NCBI RefSeq assembly: GCF_011420305.2
Contig: NZ_CP061769.1
Location: 3,087,001-3,151,000 of the forward strand
Source: Nocardioides ochotonae
GTDB taxonomy: Bacteria > Actinomycetota > Actinomycetes > Propionibacteriales > Nocardioidaceae
Reading direction: 5' to 3'
DNA length: 64,000 nt
Position numbers and translations under genes: made by a program. The first letter of the stretch is position 1; the number at the start of each line of letters is the position of its first letter. Below the pieces are notes generated by a model. That model saw nothing but the letters and a program-made list of their open reading frames with translations. It did not search any database and was not told where the DNA came from. This document shows positions 52,606 to 61,860 of this stretch, one piece after another.

Positions 52606-53038
52606 GTGAACCTCCCGTTGAACAGTTGGTTGCCTTCATCGAAGCCCGACCCTCCTGGGAGCAGGCCGGGACACGGGCCGTGGGGCCCTGGTCCCGGAGC
52701 GGGTCGGGGAGGGTGGAGTCCGCCCGGCCGACCTGGTCTTCGTCCCCACAATCGCCTGCTGAGACGTTCGCAGCTTCTCTGCCACTACTGGCCTTCTCCC
52801 GGGGAACGCCGCATATGACGGCGGGACCGGGGCAGGACTTACCTCTAAGCCGCACCGTGATCGTCCGTCCTCGCGGACGGACTTACGTGGACCGCTTCGC
52901 CTGCGACTGGCATCGGCTTGCCGGGGACACACAGGTGTGCCGCCGACGCAACCACGGACCCGGGCGGACTCCATGCACTAGACGGTAGTCAGTCCCTGGT
53001 TCGCACGAAAGGAGGGGGGTCCCTCCGTGCGGGTGGTC
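52606..53038. other. 433-bp gap upstream of hpf and downstream of the comF-like gene
   Basis: No convincing gene is seen; open frames here have random-looking composition. It contains a perfect 8-bp hairpin GTCCGTCC-TCGC-GGACGGAC (52863-52882) and a short hairpin GGAGGG-GGGT-CCCTCC (53011-53026), which followed by TTTC on the minus strand fits a terminator of the comF-like gene. The remainder probably holds a long hpf leader or promoter. Confidence 0.5.
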
Positions 53039-53761
53039 TCACCTGTTGGTCAGCGCGGACCCCGGGAACCGGCGCCGGGTGGCCGCCACGACGCCCACCC
53101 CGGCCACCGCCAGCCCCACCGACTCCAGCGCGCGCTGAGCCTCCCGGGCACTCGAGCCGGTGGTCAGGACGTCGTCGCAGACCACGACCCGGGCGCACGG
53201 CGTGCGGAGCGCCAGCCGGCGCAGCCGGGCGCTCGGGCAGGCCATCGATCCGGCCAGGTTGGCCGCCCGCTCCCCCGCGCCGAGGCCCGACTGGTCGACC
53301 ACCCCCGGCCGGGAGACCAGCAGCCGGACGGCGCGGACGGCGTACCCCTCACGCCGCAGGCGGGCCGCCGCCCCGGCGGTCATGGCGTACGTCGGGTCGT
53401 GGCCGCGGCTGCGCACGCTGGCGGGCCGCGAGGGCACCGGCACCAGGACCAGCGTGCCGGCGCGGGCGGGGTCGCCGGGCAGCCCGGCCGCCGCGGCGAC
53501 CGCGGTGGCCAGGAGCCGGGCCAGCGGACGGCCCAGGGCGAGCATCCGGCGCTCCTTGTGACCCACGACGAGGGCGCGGAGCAGGTCGTCGTAGGCGCCG
53601 GTCGCCCACGGCGTCACCAGTCCCGCCGGCACCGGGCTCGGCCACGCGGGGTGGGCGGTGCCGGGCAGGGCGGCGTCGCAGGACGCGCACAGCAGCCGTC
53701 CCGGACGCGCGCAGCCCACGCAGGCGCTGCCGAGCAGCAGGTCGCTCACCGCGTCGCGCAC
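53039..53761 (-). CDS. ComF-family phosphoribosyltransferase-like protein
   Basis: This 240-residue protein has an N-terminal zinc-ribbon-like CVGCARPGRLLCASC (about 14-28) and a C-terminal phosphoribosyltransferase fold with VPVPSRPASVRSRGHDPTY near 108 and the PRPP loop VVVCDDVLTTGSS near 193. In naturally competent bacteria ComF serves DNA uptake, but most homologues, including this lpqB-linked one (Rv3242c in M. tuberculosis, from memory), have no assigned role. Confidence 0.9.
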   Translation of the reverse strand: MRDAVSDLLLGSACVGCARPGRLLCASCDAALPGTAHPAWPSPVPAGLVTPWATGAYDDLLRALVVGHKERRMLALGRPLARLLATAVAAAAGLPGDPARAGTLVLVPVPSRPASVRSRGHDPTYAMTAGAAARLRREGYAVRAVRLLVSRPGVVDQSGLGAGERAANLAGSMACPSARLRRLALRTPCARVVVCDDVLTTGSSAREAQRALESVGLAVAGVGVVAATRRRFPGSALTNR

Positions 53762-53824
53762 CGGTCCAGCCCAGCACCGGGCGACCGACCGGGCAAGCGG
53801 GGCCCGCGCCGGCTGTGGACCGGC

Positions 53825-55642
53825 TCAGCCCACGTAGCCCAGGTCGGTCACGTCGGGGTCGATCGGGAGAGGGCGGGCGACGGCCCCGGAGATGTCGATC
53901 GCCTCGTCGTCCCCGGTCACCACGAACATGCCGGGGCCGGCCCCGGGCGTGGCGGCAAGACTGAGCACCCGGCCCTCCAGGGTCGCGATGCTGTCGATGC
54001 TCGACGCGGCACCGTCCACGGACACCGTGCGGACCTCCCACAGCTGCCCGGCGACGCGGGTGAGCGCCGCGACGGTGGCCGGGCTCTGCCAGGCCAGGTC
54101 GCGGATGCGCGGCGAGGTGTCCGGGTCCACGCGGATCAGCCGGGCCCGTGTGCCGCCGAGCGGCAGGCCCTGCTCGTCGTGACGCAGCCGGCTCATCGCC
54201 AGCACGTCGGCCCGGCCGCGCCGTACGACGGCGACCAGACGTGAGGAGTCCCGCGAGACCAGGAAGGAGGAGACGTCGGCGCCGGTGATCCCGGGTACCT
54301 CGACCTCACGCACCCGGCCCCCCATCACCTGGTGCACCCGGGCCCCGGAGGCGGTCCGCTCGACCAGCCAGAGCCGACCGGCGAAGTCCCAGACCGGGTC
54401 GAGCAGGTCCTGGCCACCCGCGAAGAGGGTGCGCACCGAGCCGCCGATGCTCCCGCTCCCCTCGCCCTCGGGGTCGCCGGAGCCGTCGGCGTCGTCCGGC
54501 TCGCCCGCGGTGACCGGCGCGGACAGCACCCGGGCGCCGTCGGTGGTGACGGCGGCAGCCGTGCGGGCGTCCAGATCCACCGCCACGCTCCTCACGCCGT
54601 AGTCGGCGACGCCGAACGGGCCGGTGACAGGCCCCAGAGCGTCGGGGAGCCCGGAGACCAGCCGGCCGTCGTTCAGCCCGAAGACGGCAGCGCTCGCGCG
54701 GTAGCCCCCCGGGTCGAACTCGGCGCCCGACTCGACCGAGAAGACGGTGTCGCCGTTGGCCAGCTGCACCGGTACGTCGCCGACCCGCAGCCGGAAGGCC
54801 TCGATCCCGGGCACCTGCCGCAGGGTCCACGCCAGCTGGGTGACCAGCCGGGTGAGCGACTCGGCAGCGGGACGCCCGACGGCACCGACCAGCGCGATGT
54901 CGGCGACCCCGTCGGCCACGGGGACCGAGAGACCGGCATCGAGCCCCACCGGCACGAAGCTGCGCATCACCTGCTTGAGCCCGGGCGCCGGCCCGGCGAT
55001 CAGGCCGTCCACCAGGGTGGTCGCCAGCTCGTCCCCGCCCGGGACGAAGACCGGCTCCGGGACCAGGATCCGCGCGGTCGGGTCGAAGTAGTACAGCGCG
55101 ACGCTGCGGAAGCGTTGCTGGAAGAACTGCTCGGAGACGACCATCGCGTCGGGCGCCTCGGCGATGCGCCACTCGCCGTCCTCGCTGACCACCTCGAAGT
55201 CCAGGGTCCGCCGGTCCGGGCCGAGCGATCCCTGCCACGCACCGCGGGAGTCGTAGATGTCACCGCCGGCCGGGAGCTCCACGTGCATCCTCGAGCCGTT
55301 CCCGACCGGGGCGCCGCGCTCGGCGTAGGTGATGGTGGCCCGCTCCGGGCTCCACGACGCCTGGGCGTCCTGGGTGAGGAACTGACGCGCGGAGTTGGCC
55401 TGGACCGGCGCCGCCATCATCGCGTCGAGGAACCCCCGCACGATCTCCGAGGGCGCAGCGTCGGGCTGCGGCGGGAGCGGGTCGTAGGTGTAGCCCGTGT
55501 AGCCCTCGGCCTCGCTCTCGGCCCCGATCTCCTCGCTCTGCACGATCGGGCCCTCGTCGGGCATCCGCACGCAGGCGCCGGCCGAGGCGATCAGGACGAG
55601 GCTCGCCAGCAGCGCCGCGCCGCGGCGTACCCAGGCACTCAT
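53825..55642 (-). CDS. lpqB: LpqB lipoprotein
   Basis: This 605-residue lipoprotein has a signal peptide and lipobox AGAC with lipidated Cys24. A GerMN-like domain (about 190-300) and a C-terminal beta-propeller LpqB domain (about 330-600) follow. LpqB works with the MtrAB two-component system in actinobacteria, where it binds the outer part of MtrB and influences signalling and cell-wall homeostasis. The start overlaps the mtrB stop (ATGA), giving the order mtrA-mtrB-lpqB usual for the phylum. Length is normal. Confidence 0.95.
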   Translation of the reverse strand: MSAWVRRGAALLASLVLIASAGACVRMPDEGPIVQSEEIGAESEAEGYTGYTYDPLPPQPDAAPSEIVRGFLDAMMAAPVQANSARQFLTQDAQASWSPERATITYAERGAPVGNGSRMHVELPAGGDIYDSRGAWQGSLGPDRRTLDFEVVSEDGEWRIAEAPDAMVVSEQFFQQRFRSVALYYFDPTARILVPEPVFVPGGDELATTLVDGLIAGPAPGLKQVMRSFVPVGLDAGLSVPVADGVADIALVGAVGRPAAESLTRLVTQLAWTLRQVPGIEAFRLRVGDVPVQLANGDTVFSVESGAEFDPGGYRASAAVFGLNDGRLVSGLPDALGPVTGPFGVADYGVRSVAVDLDARTAAAVTTDGARVLSAPVTAGEPDDADGSGDPEGEGSGSIGGSVRTLFAGGQDLLDPVWDFAGRLWLVERTASGARVHQVMGGRVREVEVPGITGADVSSFLVSRDSSRLVAVVRRGRADVLAMSRLRHDEQGLPLGGTRARLIRVDPDTSPRIRDLAWQSPATVAALTRVAGQLWEVRTVSVDGAASSIDSIATLEGRVLSLAATPGAGPGMFVVTGDDEAIDISGAVARPLPIDPDVTDLGYVG

Positions 55643-57279
55643 CGCGAGACCTTCGGGCTCGTCCGGGCGTCGGCGGGGACGAGCGGCAGCGGGCTGCGGG
55701 TGAGGGTCTGGCCGATGTGGCGCGGCAACGTCAGCCGGAACTGGGCGCCCTCGCCGGGGCGGCCCCAGGCCTGGAGCCAGCCGCCGTGGAGGTGGGCGTC
55801 CTCCAGGGAGATGGAGAGGCCGAGGCCGGTGCCGCCGCTGCTGCGGGCACGGGCGGGGTCGGCTCGCCAGAACCGGTTGAAGACCAGTGCCGACTCCCCC
55901 GGCGCCAGCCCGACGCCGTGGTCGCGCACGGTGATCGCGGCGGCGTGCTCGTCACCGGCGACCTCGACCACGATCTCGTCGCCGCGGCCAGCGGTGTCGG
56001 CATGGTCGATCGCGTTGGTGACCAGGTTGCGCACGATCCGCTCGATGCGGCGGATGTCGGCCTCGGCCAGGCACGGGTGGTCCGGCGCGCGCAGGACGAC
56101 GCGTACGTCGCGCTGCGCCGCCAGCGGACGGGTCGCGTCGACGACGCGGTGGGCGATGTCGACGAGGTTGACGTCGTCGGCGTCGAGCACCGCCGCCCCG
56201 GCGTCGAACCTGCTGATCTCCAGCAGGTCGACGAGCAGCGTCTCGAAGCGGTCCAGCTCGTTCTGCAGCAGCTCGGCGGCACGCCGGGTCGTGGGGTCGA
56301 AGCTGTCGCGGGCGTCGTGGAGGACGTCGCCGGCCATCCGCACGGTGGTCAGCGGCGTGCGCAGCTCGTGGGAGACGTCGGAGACGAAGCGGTGCTGGAC
56401 CCGGCTGAGCTCCTCGAGCTGGCGGATCTGGCGCTGCAGGTTGCTGGCCATCTGGTTGAACGAGGTGGCCAGCCGGGCCAGGTCGTCCTGGCCCGAGACG
56501 CGCAGGCGCTCCTGCAGGCGGCCCGCGGCCAGGCGCTCGGCGACCTCGCGCGCCATCCGGATCGGGGTGACGACCTGGCGGGTGACCAGCCAGGCGACGC
56601 CCGCGACCAGGACGAGCAGCAGGACCGCGGCGGTCAGCAACGCCCGGGTGACCAGGCCGAGGGTCTCGCGCTGGTCGTCGAGGGGGAAGAGGAAGTAGAG
56701 GGTGTAGGTGCCGCCGTCGGCGACCAGCGTCACCTGCGAGCCGACCACGATGCCCGGCTCCTCGTCGACGACGTTGCCGTCGTCGTCGACGGTGCGGATC
56801 GTGGTGTAGGTCCACGCGGTGCCGGCACGCTCGGAGAAGTGGTCCTCCAGCGAGGCCGGCACGCTCAGGCGGTCCAGCCCGGGCGAGGATCGTGCCCCGC
56901 CGTCGGCGATCCGGCCGGTGTTCTCCCCCAGCGGCCCGGCGAGCACGACCCCGAAGTCGCGCGCGACGCCGCGGGCGATGATCGGCTCGATGAGCTCGGC
57001 CTGCTGGGAGGTGGCGTCGGCCTTGGTGCCCGGCACCGCCTGGAGCCGGCTGCGCGCCTCCAGCATCTCGTTGCCGACCTCGGCGACGACCGCGTCGGCG
57101 CGGTTGTCGAGCAGCCCGTCACGGGTCTGCTGGAGCAGCACCCAGCCGACCACGCTCACCGCGACCGCGGTGAGCACGAGCGTGCTGGCCACCACCCGGG
57201 CCTGGATCGACCGGCGCCAGACGGTCAGTGCCCGGCGTATCCCGGCCGGGACGGTGCGAGGCGCTCGGACCCGGAGCAC
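55639..57279 (-). CDS. mtrB: Sensor histidine kinase MtrB
   Basis: This 546-residue kinase has two membrane helices (about 28-50 and 212-232) around an outer sensor region, HAMP (about 235-290), HisKA with phospho-acceptor His304 (SDVSHELRTPLTTVRM), and an HATPase domain (NLVTNAIDHA, DHGVGLAP, GGTGLGLSIS). It phosphorylates MtrA and controls cell division and wall genes. GTG 57279 starts 6 bp after mtrA; its stop overlaps the lpqB start. Neighbours and length match other actinobacteria. Confidence 0.96.
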   Translation of the reverse strand: MLRVRAPRTVPAGIRRALTVWRRSIQARVVASTLVLTAVAVSVVGWVLLQQTRDGLLDNRADAVVAEVGNEMLEARSRLQAVPGTKADATSQQAELIEPIIARGVARDFGVVLAGPLGENTGRIADGGARSSPGLDRLSVPASLEDHFSERAGTAWTYTTIRTVDDDGNVVDEEPGIVVGSQVTLVADGGTYTLYFLFPLDDQRETLGLVTRALLTAAVLLLVLVAGVAWLVTRQVVTPIRMAREVAERLAAGRLQERLRVSGQDDLARLATSFNQMASNLQRQIRQLEELSRVQHRFVSDVSHELRTPLTTVRMAGDVLHDARDSFDPTTRRAAELLQNELDRFETLLVDLLEISRFDAGAAVLDADDVNLVDIAHRVVDATRPLAAQRDVRVVLRAPDHPCLAEADIRRIERIVRNLVTNAIDHADTAGRGDEIVVEVAGDEHAAAITVRDHGVGLAPGESALVFNRFWRADPARARSSGGTGLGLSISLEDAHLHGGWLQAWGRPGEGAQFRLTLPRHIGQTLTRSPLPLVPADARTSPKVSR

Positions 57280-57285
57280 GCGGCG

Positions 57286-58011
57286 CTACTGACCGGCCTT
57301 GTACCCGACGCCCCGCACGGTGAGGACGACCTCGGGGTTCTCGGGGTCGTGCTCGACCTTGGAGCGCAGACGCTGGACGTGCACGTTGACCAGGCGGGTG
57401 TCGGCGGCGTGGCGATAGCCCCACACCTGCTCGAGGAGCACCTCGCGGGTGAACACCTGCCACGGCTTGCGGGCCAGGCAGACGAGCAGGTCGAACTCCA
57501 GCGGCGTGAGGTTGAGCTGCTGGCCGTCGCGGGTGACCGAGTGACCGGCGACGTCGATGACCAGGTCGCCGATGGTGAGCGACTCGTGGGCGGCGGTGCT
57601 GTCGTGGCGGCGTACGCGCGCGCGGATCCGCGCGATCAGCTCCTTGGGCTTGAACGGCTTGACGACATAGTCGTCGGCGCCGGACTCCAGCCCGACGACG
57701 ACGTCGACGGTGTCGCTCTTGGCGGTGAGCATCACGATCGGCACCCCGGACTCGGCACGGATCTCCTTGCACACGTCGATGCCGTCCTTGCCGGGCAGCA
57801 TCAGGTCCAGCAGGACCAGGTCGGGCCGGTAGTCGCGGAACTCGGCGAGCGCGAGGTCGCCGCGCGTGCACATGCGGCTGTCGAAACCCTCCTGGCGCAG
57901 GACGATCGTCAGCATCTCCGCCAGGGCCGCGTCATCGTCGACGACGAGGACGCGGCCCTTGGTGGTGTAGTCGCTGGGCACGTTGGCAGCATTCCCGGCG
58001 GACTGGCTCAT
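57286..58011 (-). CDS. mtrA: Response regulator MtrA
   Basis: This 241-residue OmpR/PhoB-family regulator has a receiver domain with phospho-acceptor Asp69 (LVLLDLMLPG) and acidic DDD near 25. It has the C-terminal winged helix with LTPLEFDLLVCLARKPWQVF, then VWGYRHAADTRLVNVHVQRL and VRGVGYKAG. It is the partner of MtrB and an essential cell-cycle regulator in mycobacteria. ATG 58011 gives about 13 more N-terminal residues than the M. tuberculosis protein; a later start is possible. The adjacent upstream gene is ahcY; no tmk gene stands between. Confidence 0.96.
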   Translation of the reverse strand: MSQSAGNAANVPSDYTTKGRVLVVDDDAALAEMLTIVLRQEGFDSRMCTRGDLALAEFRDYRPDLVLLDLMLPGKDGIDVCKEIRAESGVPIVMLTAKSDTVDVVVGLESGADDYVVKPFKPKELIARIRARVRRHDSTAAHESLTIGDLVIDVAGHSVTRDGQQLNLTPLEFDLLVCLARKPWQVFTREVLLEQVWGYRHAADTRLVNVHVQRLRSKVEHDPENPEVVLTVRGVGYKAGQ

Positions 58012-58058
58012 GGGCTCAATCCTGCCACTAACCGCTCGCGTGCCCTGATCCGTACCGA

Positions 58059-59510
58059 TCAGTACCGGTACTGCTCCGACTTGTACGGCCCTGCCGGGTC
58101 GACGCCGAGGTAGGCCGCCTGCTTGTCCGAGAGCGTCGTCAGCTTGACGCCGAGGGCGCCGAGGTGGAGACGGGCGACCTCCTCGTCGAGGTGCTTGGGC
58201 AGCACGTAGACGCCGACGGGGTACTCCTCGGGCTTGGTGAACAGCTCGATCTGGGCCAGCACCTGGTTGGTGAAGGAGTTCGACATGACGAACGACGGGT
58301 GGCCGGTCGCGTTGCCGAGGTTCATCAGGCGGCCCTCGGACAGCACGATGATCGCGTTGCCCTCGCCCTCGGGGAACGTCCACAGGTCGACCTGCGGCTT
58401 CACGTTCTTGCGCACGACGCCGGGGTAGGCCTCGAGGCCGGCCATGTCGATCTCGTTGTCGAAGTGCCCGATGTTGGCCAGGATCGCGTTCTGCTTCATC
58501 CGGCGCATCTGCTCGATCGACACCACGTCGCGGTTGCCGGTCGCGGTGATGATGATGTCGGCGGTCTCCACGACGTCGTCGAGGGTCGTGACCTGGTAGC
58601 CGTCCATCGCGGCCTGGAGCGCGCAGATGGGGTCGATCTCGGTGACGATGACGCGGGCGCCCTGGCCGCGCAGCGACTCCGCGCAGCCCTTGCCCACGTC
58701 GCCGTACCCGCAGACGACGGCGACCTTGCCGCCGATGAGCACGTCGGTGGCCCGGTTGAGGCCGTCGACGAGGCTGTGGCGGCAGCCGTACTTGTTGTCG
58801 AACTTGGACTTGGTGACCGAGTCGTTGACGTTGATGGCCGGGAAGAGCAGCGTGCCCTCGCGCATCATGTCGTACAGACGCAGCACGCCGGTGGTGGTCT
58901 CCTCGGTGACGCCCTGGATCGCGGCGGCGATCTGGGTCCAGCGGTCGGAGCTCTCGGCGAGCGAGGTCTGGAGCGCCTCGAAGATGATCCGCTCCTCGAC
59001 GGTGCTCGCGGTGGCCGGGTCAGGGGCCTGGCCGGTCTTCTCCGCCTCGACACCGAGGTGGACGAAGAGGCTCGCGTCGCCGCCGTCGTCGAGGATCATG
59101 TTGGCGAAGCGGGGCTCACCGTCGGGGCCGGCGGGCCAGCGCAGGATCTGCTGGGCGCACCACCAGTACTCCTCCAGGGTCTCGCCCTTCCAGGCGAAGA
59201 CCGGGACGCCGCGCGGGTCATCGGGGGTGCCGTCCGGCCCGACCGCGATCGCCGCGGCCGCGTGGTCCTGGGTCGAGAAGATGTTGCACGACGCCCAGCG
59301 CACCTCCGCGCCCAGCGCGACCAGCGTCTCGATGAGCACCGCCGTCTGGATCGTCATGTGCAGCGAGCCCGCGATCCGCGCGCCACGCAGCGGCTGCGCG
59401 TCGGCGTACCGCTCGCGCATCGCCATGAGGCCCGGCATCTCGTGCTCGGCGAGCAGGATCTCCGTGCGTCCGAAGTCTGCCAGGCTGAGGTCGGCGACCT
59501 TGTAGTCCAT
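58059..59510 (-). CDS. ahcY: Adenosylhomocysteinase (S-adenosylhomocysteine hydrolase)
   Basis: This 483-residue NAD-dependent enzyme cleaves S-adenosylhomocysteine to adenosine and homocysteine after methyl transfer. Features include [16 protein letters not shown] near 48, [10 protein letters not shown] near 78, [17 protein letters not shown] near 212, NAD-binding [18 protein letters not shown] near 250, and the C-terminal [13 protein letters not shown]. The length fits the actinobacterial form, with the insert that is absent from short bacterial forms. ATG 59510 has AGGAG upstream. The end of the gene carries the 14-bp palindrome CAGTACCGGTACTG. Confidence 0.97.
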   Translation of the reverse strand: MDYKVADLSLADFGRTEILLAEHEMPGLMAMRERYADAQPLRGARIAGSLHMTIQTAVLIETLVALGAEVRWASCNIFSTQDHAAAAIAVGPDGTPDDPRGVPVFAWKGETLEEYWWCAQQILRWPAGPDGEPRFANMILDDGGDASLFVHLGVEAEKTGQAPDPATASTVEERIIFEALQTSLAESSDRWTQIAAAIQGVTEETTTGVLRLYDMMREGTLLFPAINVNDSVTKSKFDNKYGCRHSLVDGLNRATDVLIGGKVAVVCGYGDVGKGCAESLRGQGARVIVTEIDPICALQAAMDGYQVTTLDDVVETADIIITATGNRDVVSIEQMRRMKQNAILANIGHFDNEIDMAGLEAYPGVVRKNVKPQVDLWTFPEGEGNAIIVLSEGRLMNLGNATGHPSFVMSNSFTNQVLAQIELFTKPEEYPVGVYVLPKHLDEEVARLHLGALGVKLTTLSDKQAAYLGVDPAGPYKSEQYRY

Positions 59511-59847
59511 CGCGTGCTCCTGAAGGTTGGGTGCGCGGGGTCTCGACAGGCTAGGCCGCGCCCACGTCCGACCGGGAATCCTCGGCGACCACTGGCCCAT
59601 TCGGGTGAAGTCGGCCGGCGCCCGTCGTCGTCGGCGTCGAGACCACGGGCACCCCGCCGGCCGGGCAATGCCCCGTCGGTTCGAGCGCGCCCCCGTAGGT
59701 CGACCTTGACCAGACATAGGAGCGTCGCCACCACCCCGGGGGCCCAACCTGACGGAGACCCCGGCCGGCAGGGAGGGGCTCGACGGCCGCTCGCTGGCGC
59801 TCGCCCGTGAAGTCTTCGCCTCCCGGTCGCACCCAACCCCCTTCTCC
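59511..59847. other. 337-bp gap upstream of ahcY
   Basis: I see no gene here. The region must contain the ahcY promoter on the minus strand. I looked for a conserved SAH-riboswitch layout and could not make one out by eye. The right end leads into the LexA box at 59848. Confidence 0.5.
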
Positions 59848-59863
59848 TCGAACGTGCGTTCGA
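59848..59863. promoter_or_regulatory. LexA/SOS box upstream of the broken DUF222 gene
   Basis: TCGAACGTGCGTTCGA fits the TCGAAC-N4-GTTCGA SOS box and is the exact reverse complement of the box at 13507-13522. It lies 12 bp before the ATG at 59876, with the same GAGGC-ATG-GC junction as at the intact gene. Confidence 0.88.
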
Positions 59864-59875
59864 GCAAGGTGAGGC

Positions 59876-60565
59876 ATGGCCTCCCCCGAACTCCCCGAGT
59901 GCGACTCCCCAGCCGCCGTGCTCGCGTTCGCGCAGCGCCGTCGGGCCGCTGCCCAGCGGGCGGAGGTCGACGTCGTGGAGGCGGCTCTGGTGTGGGCGGC
60001 GATGCACCCGGAGGAGTCGGTCGCGGAGGTTTCGCCAAGCTCGATCGGCGGGCTGGTGTTCGGGGAGGTCGCGGTGCCCTTGGCCGGCGAGGGGGCGCCG
60101 CTGGTCGCGGAGTTCGCGCCGATGGAGTTGGGCGCCGCCCTCGGCATGTCCACCGACTCCGCCCGTTCGTTGGTCGGTGACGCACTCGAGCTCGCGCACC
60201 GTCTCAAGCGCACCTGGAAGCTGGTCCGCGCGGGCAGGGTCCCGCTGTGGTCGCCGCCTTTGTCGGGACGGTCAGCTGGGCCGCGATCGAGCGGCTCGTC
60301 GACCGGGCCCGGGTCACGTTCGACCCCGAGGGCGTGGAGAAGGAACGCCGTGAGGCGGCCGACGCGCGCCACTTCGACGTGCACACCCGCGAGGCCAGCC
60401 ATGACGGCACCGTCCACGTCGAGGGTGTCCTCGACCTTGCCGACGCGATCGACCTCGACACCGCGATCCGGCAGGGTGCCGAGGAGCTCGCGACTCTCGG
60501 GTCGACCGAGTCCCTGGACGTGCGCCGCTCGATGGCCGCCGGTGAGCTCGCCCGACGCCGACTGC
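59876..60565 (+). pseudogene. Truncated and frameshifted DUF222/HNH gene
   Basis: Residues 1-124 ([19 protein letters not shown] ... RTWKLVRAGRVPLW) match the N-terminus of the intact DUF222 protein at 12190-13494. About 24 codons are then missing. The match resumes in another frame at about 60247 (FVGTVSWAAIERLVDRARV ... STESLDVRRSMAAGELARRR) and stops near 60563. The last 180-odd residues, including the whole HNH nuclease motif, are absent. The first frame stays open and runs into the kelch-like gene. The piece keeps its LexA box and ribosome binding site. Confidence 0.85.
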
Positions 60566-61513
60566 ATGAGCCCCGACGGCCCTTGGTTCAGCGACGGCGC
60601 CGTCTACGACCGCCGGAGCGACTCGTGGAGCCCGATCGCTCCGGCGCCGTTCGGGCTGATCCGCGAGGCGCATGCGGCCACGGCGCTCCACGGCGCGGCG
60701 TACCTGCTCAGCGGCTGTGCCGATGGCCCGGCGTGCGACGCGGCGCCGCGGCTGCTGTCCTACGACCTGGCCGAGGACCGGTGGACCGACCACGGGCCGG
60801 TCCCGGGCCCCCGGCGCTCCCGTGCCCTCGTCCCTCTCGGCGAGAGGTTGTTGGTCCACTCCGGCACCGACGAGCGCGGCGAGGTCGCCGACCTGGTCTT
60901 CGACCCGGCCCGCTCGAGCTGGACCGAGCTGCCCGACGACCCGCTGCCACCCAGCTATGACCGCACCCTCGCGCCGACCGGCGACCGGCTCGTGCTCGCC
61001 GCCTTGCCGATCCACCCGGCCGACGGGGAGTCCGGAAGGCAGGCCGCGAGGTTCGACCCCGGCACCGGCAGATGGGCCCGGCTCCCGGGTGCCCCGGGCA
61101 GCGCCTACGGGCTGCTGCCCACCAGCCGCGGAGTGTTGCTCAACGGCCGCTTCATCGACTCACCCGGCTGGATCCTCGACCCGAGGACCTGGGCCTGGTC
61201 CGAGCTGCCCGCGGCAGCGGGCGACGACCACGACCTCAGCGGCGTCCTGGACGGCGACCGCGCCAGCTACGACATCCCGAACAGCGTCGGGGAGATGACC
61301 GCAGCGCACCGCCTCCTCGTCTACGACACGATCGCCGAGGCGTTCGTCCCGATCCCGGCGCTGCCCCCGCGTGCGGACGTGTACGACGACTCGAGCGCGG
61401 CCCTGGGGCGCGACCTGTTCGTGTACGGCGGTCAGCGCTGGTCCGGCCACGGCTCCGACACCGAGGGCGAGCTCGTGGGCGACGCCTGGTTGTGGACCGC
61501 CCCGGCCCGCTGA
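60566..61513 (+). CDS. Kelch-like beta-propeller protein, 5' end replaced by a DUF222 fragment
   Basis: From ATG 60566 this gives 315 residues of kelch-like repeats: VYDRRSDSWSPIAPAP, LLSYDLAEDRWTDHGPVPGP, VFDPARSSWTELPDDP, RFDPGTGRWARLPGAP, ILDPRTWAWSELPAA and DLFVYGGQRW, about six blades. There is no signal peptide and no Shine-Dalgarno before this ATG. The same frame is open from 59876, so a 545-residue chimera with a DUF222 N-terminus and about 105 out-of-frame residues would be made from the LexA-controlled start. The original kelch gene probably had its own leader and N-terminus, now lost. Function unknown. Confidence 0.75.
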   Translation: MSPDGPWFSDGAVYDRRSDSWSPIAPAPFGLIREAHAATALHGAAYLLSGCADGPACDAAPRLLSYDLAEDRWTDHGPVPGPRRSRALVPLGERLLVHSGTDERGEVADLVFDPARSSWTELPDDPLPPSYDRTLAPTGDRLVLAALPIHPADGESGRQAARFDPGTGRWARLPGAPGSAYGLLPTSRGVLLNGRFIDSPGWILDPRTWAWSELPAAAGDDHDLSGVLDGDRASYDIPNSVGEMTAAHRLLVYDTIAEAFVPIPALPPRADVYDDSSAALGRDLFVYGGQRWSGHGSDTEGELVGDAWLWTAPAR

Positions 61514-61535
61514 GCCAGGACCCGGACCACGGGGC

Positions 61536-61802
61536 TCAGCCCGTACCGGCGGGTGGTCCCGCGCGGCGATCGGGGGCGAGGACGAACAGGCCGATGATGG
61601 CGCCGACGATCGGGAGCAGCAGCGCGACCACGATCACCAGGAGACCGACGGTGGTGGTGGTGCGCCGCCGGCGGATCTGCACGATCGCGAGCACCACCGT
61701 CACCACCGTGAGCACGAGCGAGGTCAGCGACACGACCACGACGGTGATCTCGAGGGCGGAGGGCAGCGCCGGGTCGAGCTCGGTGCTGAGCGGGGACACC
61801 AT
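61536..61802 (-). CDS. Small two-helix membrane protein
   Basis: This 88-residue protein has two membrane helices (about 18-42 and 52-74) separated by a basic turn (RRRRTTTT). The layout resembles PLDc_N-type small membrane proteins, but I do not claim homology. It converges on the kelch-like gene. Confidence 0.65.
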   Translation of the reverse strand: MVSPLSTELDPALPSALEITVVVVSLTSLVLTVVTVVLAIVQIRRRRTTTTVGLLVIVVALLLPIVGAIIGLFVLAPDRRAGPPAGTG

Positions 61803-61860
61803 GGACCGACGCTAACGGTCCCCACCACGTCGCGCACCGGATCCGGTGCGCGGCCCGGGC

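Noticed and set aside
52626..52988. Possible gene upstream of hpf
   Set aside because: Composition is Ser/Arg/Pro-rich and random, with no ribosome binding site or family; it overlaps the likely hpf promoter.
59511..59847. SAH riboswitch before ahcY
   Set aside because: I could not identify a conserved fold by eye; the layout may exist, but a covariance-model search would be needed.
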